DNA of 11,772 nt, from positions 1 to 11,772 of the forward strand of contig CALQJV010000010.1 of NCBI GenBank assembly GCA_943330985.1, read 5' to 3'. Shown here piece by piece: positions 8,463-11,772 of this stretch (position 1 is the first letter of the stretch; each line of letters opens with the position of its first letter). The notes below the pieces were generated by a model. That model was not told the origin of the DNA, searched no databases, and was given only the letters and a program-made list of their open reading frames with translations. The translations under genes were made by a program, and so were the position numbers. The stretch comes from Chitinophaga pinensis. Lineage in GTDB: Bacteria > Bacteroidota > Bacteroidia > M30B66.

Positions 8463-8470
8463 TACTTTTG
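8463..8470 (+). promoter_or_regulatory. Possible upstream -7 element for parC
   Basis: TACTTTTG matches TAnnTTTG exactly but sits 109 bp before the parC ATG and has no recognised -33 partner. It could be an upstream promoter or a chance match in AT-rich DNA. The rest of the 149-bp divergent gap holds no gene that I can see. Confidence 0.22.
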
Positions 8471-8565
8471 CATTACATTCGGTTTTCGTTGAACTCGGTA
8501 AAAAATTCACCTGCATTGTTAACAACTCCTTGAGGTTAGCTATTTTATAAAGGACTTCCATTTTC

Positions 8566-8573
8566 TATTTTTG
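8566..8573 (+). promoter_or_regulatory. Candidate -7 element immediately before parC
   Basis: TATTTTTG matches TAnnTTTG exactly, 6 bp before the ATG at 8580. The arrangement TATTTTTGC followed within a few bases by ATG is a familiar Bacteroidetes start-site pattern and would give a very short or leaderless mRNA. The in-frame TTG at 8571 overlaps this element, which argues against TTG as the parC start. A matching -33 box was not found. Confidence 0.42.
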
Positions 8574-8579
8574 CAAACC

Positions 8580-11231
8580 ATGTCGGAAGAAATCCCTGAA
8601 GAAGAAAACGAACAACCTGAACAACTCGATCCCATTGTTGATAATGAATCAACTGAGCGAATCACGCATGTTTCGGGGATGTATGAAAATTGGTTTTTGG
8701 ATTATGCATCTTATGTAATTCTTGAGCGCGCTGTTCCCTATGTTGAGGATGGATTAAAACCGGTTCAACGCCGAATTTTACATTCCATGAAGGAACTCGA
8801 CGACGGTCGTTACAACAAGGTAGCGAACGTAATCGGGCACACCATGAAGTACCACCCTCATGGCGATGCCTCCATTGGCGATGCTTTGGTTCAGTTGGGA
8901 CAAAAAGATATCTTAATAGATTGTCAAGGAAACTGGGGAAATATTTATACAGGCGATTCGGCCGCTGCCCCTCGTTACATTGAAGCGCGTCTTTCCAAAC
9001 TAGCTGGGGAAATATTATTCAATCCTAAAACCACGCATTGGCAACTGAGTTACGATGGTCGTAACAAGGAACCGATGACACTTCCGGTTAAATTTCCTTT
9101 GCTTCTTGCTCAAGGTGTTGAAGGGATTGCCGTAGGATTATCGTGTAAAATTCTACCACACAATTTCATCGAATTACTCGATGCAAGTATAGCCGTTCTC
9201 AAAAACAAACCATTCGAAATCTTTCCTGATTTTGTTACAGGTGGAATGGCCGATTTTAGCAAATACAATGATGGTGCTCGTGGTGGAAAAGTGCGCATTC
9301 GTGCTAAAATTAGTCAGCTCGATAAAAACACGCTCATCATAACCGATCTTCCTTTTGGAACAACAACCGGCTCTTTGATTGATACTATTCTTGCTGCAAA
9401 CGAGAAAGAGAAAATCAAGATTCGGAAAATTGAAGATAATACTTCAGATAAAGTGGAAATTTTGGTGCATTTGCCTGTGGGCATTTCACCCGATAAAACC
9501 ATCGATGCATTGTATGCGATTACATCCTGCGAAATTTCCGTTTCGCCAAATGCTGTAATCATCGAAAATGACAAGCCTCGTTTTGTAGGTGTTTCAGAAA
9601 TACTGAGACTTTCCGTAAAGAACACGCGCGATTTATTGCAACGCGAATTGGAAATTGAAAAAGCTGAACTCGAAGAACAATGGCAATTCAGTTCACTCGA
9701 AAAGATTTTCATTGAAGAGCGCATTTACCGTGATATTGAAGAATGTGAAACCTGGGAAGCAGTTATTGAAGCAATCGACAAAGGTTTAAAGCCATTTCGT
9801 AAAAAATTGCGTCGTGATGTTACTCAGGACGACATTGTGCGCTTGACTGAAATTCGAATCAAGCGTATTTCTAAATTCGATGCCTTTAAAGCAGATGAAT
9901 TCATTAAAGGAATCGAAGAGAAAATTGCTATTTGCGAGCACCACCTTGCAAATTTGACCGATTACGCGATTGCCTGGTATCAAAATCTGAAAAAGAAATA
10001 CGGTGCAGGTCGTGAACGTAAAACCGAAATTCGGATGTTCGATACCATCGAAGCTTCGAAAGTGGTTATAAACAATGAGAAATTGTATGTTAACCGCTTG
10101 GAAGGATTTGTAGGTTATGGAATTAAGAAAGACGAATATGTTAGCGAGTGTTCCGACATAGACGATATTATCGTAATGCGAGCCGATGGAATGATGATCG
10201 TCACCAAAATCAGCGACAAAGCGTTCTTGGGCAAGGAAATTTTGCACGTAAATGTGTTTCGTAAAAACGACGATCGCACCACATATAATTTAGTTTATCA
10301 AGACGGTAAGACCGGACCTTATTATGTGAAACGATTCTCGATTAGCGGGGTAATTCGCGACAAAGAATACGACATGACCAAGGGAACCAAAGGAAGTCGT
10401 GTAATTTATTTAAGTGCGAACCCCAACGGAGAAATTGAAACCCTGCAGATTTTCTTGAAGCCTCGTCCGAAATTAAAAAAGACCATGTTCGATTTTGATT
10501 TTGGCACACTCACTATCAAAGGTCGCGGAGCTGGAGGTAATATTTTGAGTAAGATTCCAATTCGCAAAATTGTCTTGAAAGAACGTGGGCAATCCACTTT
10601 GAGCGCTCGTCAAATTTGGTGGGACGATTCCGTTAAACGTTTAAATGCAGAAGGACGTGGTGATTTATTAGGATCATTTGCTCCGGGCGATAAAATTCTT
10701 GCTTTGATGCAAAGCGGCACATATAAATTATACGCTCCAGATCCAAGTACGCATTTTGACGAAGACTTAATTCAACTCGGATTCTATGATCCTCGACAGC
10801 CTGTATCTGCCATTTATTATGATGGAGAAACAAAAGATTACATGGTGAAACGTTTTCTTGTCGAATCAACAGATAAGAAAACCATATTCATTTCGGAACA
10901 CGATAACTCACGTTTGGAATTTGTGTCGACCGATACCTTCCCACGTGTTCAATTAGATTTTGGGAAGATGGGGAAGTTTGAACGGAATTCTCAGGAAATA
11001 TTACTCGAAGAATTTATTGCCGTTAAAGGATTGAAAGCAAAAGGGAAACGACTTTCAACGCACGAACCGAAAAAGATTATTGCACTGGAGTCATTGCCTG
11101 AACCGGAAGTAGAAGAACCGGAAGAAACCATCGAGACTTCAGAGGTACAATCAACTGTTAGTGATAAGCCCAATATTGTTATTGATCTGGAAGGAGACGA
11201 ACCACAAATGCGTCTTTTCGAAGAACCCTGA
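8580..11231 (+). CDS. parC: DNA topoisomerase IV subunit A
   Basis: ParC is the DNA-cleaving subunit of topoisomerase IV (with ParE), which decatenates daughter chromosomes. From the ATG at 8580 it has 883 residues. An acidic leader (1-26) precedes the breakage-reunion domain, which shows DGLKPVQRRILHSM (57-70), IGHTMKYHPHGD (85-96), QGNWG (116-120) and the active-site pair R132/Y133 in AAAPRYIEARL. VTGGMADFSKYNDGARGGK (219-237) is typical of the Bacteroidetes ParC group. A coiled-coil region follows, then a C-terminal beta-pinwheel from about residue 500. No canonical gyrase box (QRRGGRG) is present, only KGRGAGGN near 646-654, which favours topoisomerase IV over gyrase. The acidic C-terminal tail ends in PQMRLFEEP. 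The position equivalent to E. coli GyrA S83 is alanine (A97); the D87 equivalent is D101. parE is not adjacent. Confidence 0.93.
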   Translation: MSEEIPEEENEQPEQLDPIVDNESTERITHVSGMYENWFLDYASYVILERAVPYVEDGLKPVQRRILHSMKELDDGRYNKVANVIGHTMKYHPHGDASIGDALVQLGQKDILIDCQGNWGNIYTGDSAAAPRYIEARLSKLAGEILFNPKTTHWQLSYDGRNKEPMTLPVKFPLLLAQGVEGIAVGLSCKILPHNFIELLDASIAVLKNKPFEIFPDFVTGGMADFSKYNDGARGGKVRIRAKISQLDKNTLIITDLPFGTTTGSLIDTILAANEKEKIKIRKIEDNTSDKVEILVHLPVGISPDKTIDALYAITSCEISVSPNAVIIENDKPRFVGVSEILRLSVKNTRDLLQRELEIEKAELEEQWQFSSLEKIFIEERIYRDIEECETWEAVIEAIDKGLKPFRKKLRRDVTQDDIVRLTEIRIKRISKFDAFKADEFIKGIEEKIAICEHHLANLTDYAIAWYQNLKKKYGAGRERKTEIRMFDTIEASKVVINNEKLYVNRLEGFVGYGIKKDEYVSECSDIDDIIVMRADGMMIVTKISDKAFLGKEILHVNVFRKNDDRTTYNLVYQDGKTGPYYVKRFSISGVIRDKEYDMTKGTKGSRVIYLSANPNGEIETLQIFLKPRPKLKKTMFDFDFGTLTIKGRGAGGNILSKIPIRKIVLKERGQSTLSARQIWWDDSVKRLNAEGRGDLLGSFAPGDKILALMQSGTYKLYAPDPSTHFDEDLIQLGFYDPRQPVSAIYYDGETKDYMVKRFLVESTDKKTIFISEHDNSRLEFVSTDTFPRVQLDFGKMGKFERNSQEILLEEFIAVKGLKAKGKRLSTHEPKKIIALESLPEPEVEEPEETIETSEVQSTVSDKPNIVIDLEGDEPQMRLFEEP

Positions 11232-11312
11232 TTTTTTATTCAACATGTAAATAACTGATTGAAAGTCCTAAATAGACTTATCAACAGGTTTTTCTTATGT
11301 TAAATTTCCACT

Positions 11313-11343
11313 ATTCTTATTTAGACTAATTACAAATAAGAAT
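11313..11343. repeat. Perfect 10-bp inverted repeat upstream of the porin gene
   Basis: ATTCTTATTT (11313-11322) and AAATAAGAAT (11334-11343) are perfect reverse complements around an 11-nt spacer. The repeat lies 82 bp after the parC stop and ends 7 bp before the -7 element of the porin gene, covering the place where a -33 box is expected. It may be an operator for a dimeric regulator. Alternatively it is an AT-rich hairpin terminator for parC, since CCTCTTTTAT follows the stem. The sequence alone does not decide between these. Confidence 0.55.
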
Positions 11344-11350
11344 CCTCTTT

Positions 11351-11358
11351 TATATTTG
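11351..11358 (+). promoter_or_regulatory. Candidate -7 promoter element of the porin gene
   Basis: TATATTTG is an exact TAnnTTTG match, 16 bp before the porin ATG at 11375. A TTTG-type -33 box at the usual spacing is not evident; the inverted repeat occupies that place, which would suit activator- or repressor-dependent expression. Confidence 0.55.
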
Positions 11359-11374
11359 CCAAAAATTTTAAAAG

Positions 11375-11772
11375 ATGAAACGCCTTCTAACACTTATTAT
11401 CTCATGTTGCTCCATAGGAGCTAGCGCACAAATTATAACGCCAGAAGATTCTTTGAATGCTGGTTTGGTTTCCAGTTCAAATCCTACCGTTATTTCCGGA
11501 TACGGAGAAGTGAAAGTGGAATACAATACAAAAAGCCAATTGGCCAATGCGAATCTTACCCGAAACATATTATTTTTCGGTCATAAATTCAATAAACGCA
11601 TAGCATTCTTTTCAGAAATGGAATTGGAAGATGCTAAAGTAGAAGGCGGAAGTCCATCTGGAGAAGTTAGTATGGAACAGCTTTTCATGAAGTTTGGTAT
11701 CAATAACGACATTTACTTAACTGCTGGATTATTTATTCCGCGTATTGGAATCATCAATGAAAATCACCTTCC
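11375..11772 (+). CDS. Outer-membrane porin, 3'-truncated by window edge
   Basis: 132 codons are visible with no stop before the window ends. The protein starts MKRLLTLIISCCSIGASAQ: a Lys/Arg start, a hydrophobic core and an ASA-Q signal-peptidase I site after residue 18, so it is exported. The mature part reads like the N-terminus of a Bacteroidetes phosphate-selective-porin-like (OprO/OprP family) beta-barrel: SGYGEVKVEYN (40-50), NILFFGHKFNKRIAFFSEMELE (about 62-83, with alternating hydrophobic strands), EVSMEQLFMKFG, then LTAGLFIPRIGIINENHLP at the cut edge, a conserved signature in this porin group. It probably forms an outer-membrane channel; the substrate cannot be judged from this part. 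The ATG at 11375 is the only start that gives a complete signal peptide. Confidence 0.85.
   Translation, partial: MKRLLTLIISCCSIGASAQIITPEDSLNAGLVSSSNPTVISGYGEVKVEYNTKSQLANANLTRNILFFGHKFNKRIAFFSEMELEDAKVEGGSPSGEVSMEQLFMKFGINNDIYLTAGLFIPRIGIINENHL

Noticed and set aside
8571..8579. TTG at 8571 as an alternative parC start adding three residues (M-Q-T).
   Set aside because: The TTG is part of the TATTTTTG promoter-like element, and the ATG at 8580 gives a natural start (MSEEIPEEEN).
9314..10247. Long antisense open frames (136 and 153 codons) inside parC.
   Set aside because: parC is a continuous well-conserved gene here, and the antisense products have low-complexity Ser/Ile/Phe-rich composition typical of reverse-frame shadows.
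1..11772. tRNA or rRNA genes, CRISPR arrays, insertion sequences, toxin-antitoxin or phage-defence modules.
   Set aside because: Read through on both strands, none showed characteristic structure. Gaps between genes are all under 150 bp, and every larger open frame is explained by the listed genes.

Overview
This window reads as ordinary chromosome of a Bacteroidetes bacterium, most likely of the order Flavobacteriales. The signs are the rsfS-ftsH-cdsA gene order, several matches to the Bacteroidetes promoter -7 element TAnnTTTG just upstream of start codons, weak or absent Shine-Dalgarno sites, a Bacteroidetes-type outer-membrane porin, and a ParC of the Bacteroidetes kind. Genus-level placement (for example Crocinitomicaceae/Fluviicola-like) is only a guess.

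Layout. At 1-1061 lies the 3' part of hutI (histidine degradation, + strand), which converges on and slightly overlaps birA (biotin protein ligase, - strand, 1049-1798). Divergent from birA, a + strand block carries rsfS (ribosome silencing factor), ftsH (membrane AAA+ metalloprotease), a clear hairpin terminator, a small DUF2007-type protein and cdsA (CDP-diacylglycerol synthase), ending at 5592. Next come two - strand membrane-protein genes: an AT-rich multi-spanning protein of unknown function (5621-7033, possibly a GT-C-type glycosyltransferase) and, upstream of it, an SLC45/sucrose-transporter-like MFS permease (7105-8421). A 149-bp divergent gap separates the permease from parC (topoisomerase IV subunit A, 8580-11231). 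The window ends inside a porin gene (from 11375), which has a strong -7 match and a perfect 10-bp inverted repeat in its upstream region.

How the genes fit together. Most are housekeeping genes: cofactor attachment for fatty-acid synthesis (birA), translation control (rsfS), membrane protein quality control (ftsH), phospholipid synthesis (cdsA) and chromosome decatenation (parC). The accessory part is the 5621-8421 segment plus the porin. I found no tRNA, rRNA, CRISPR array, insertion sequence, phage gene or defence system. I see no convincing undescribed multi-gene system. The observations most worth checking are a candidate sliding-clamp-binding pentapeptide at the extreme C-terminus of ParC, the AT-rich orphan membrane gene, and the inverted repeat at the porin promoter.
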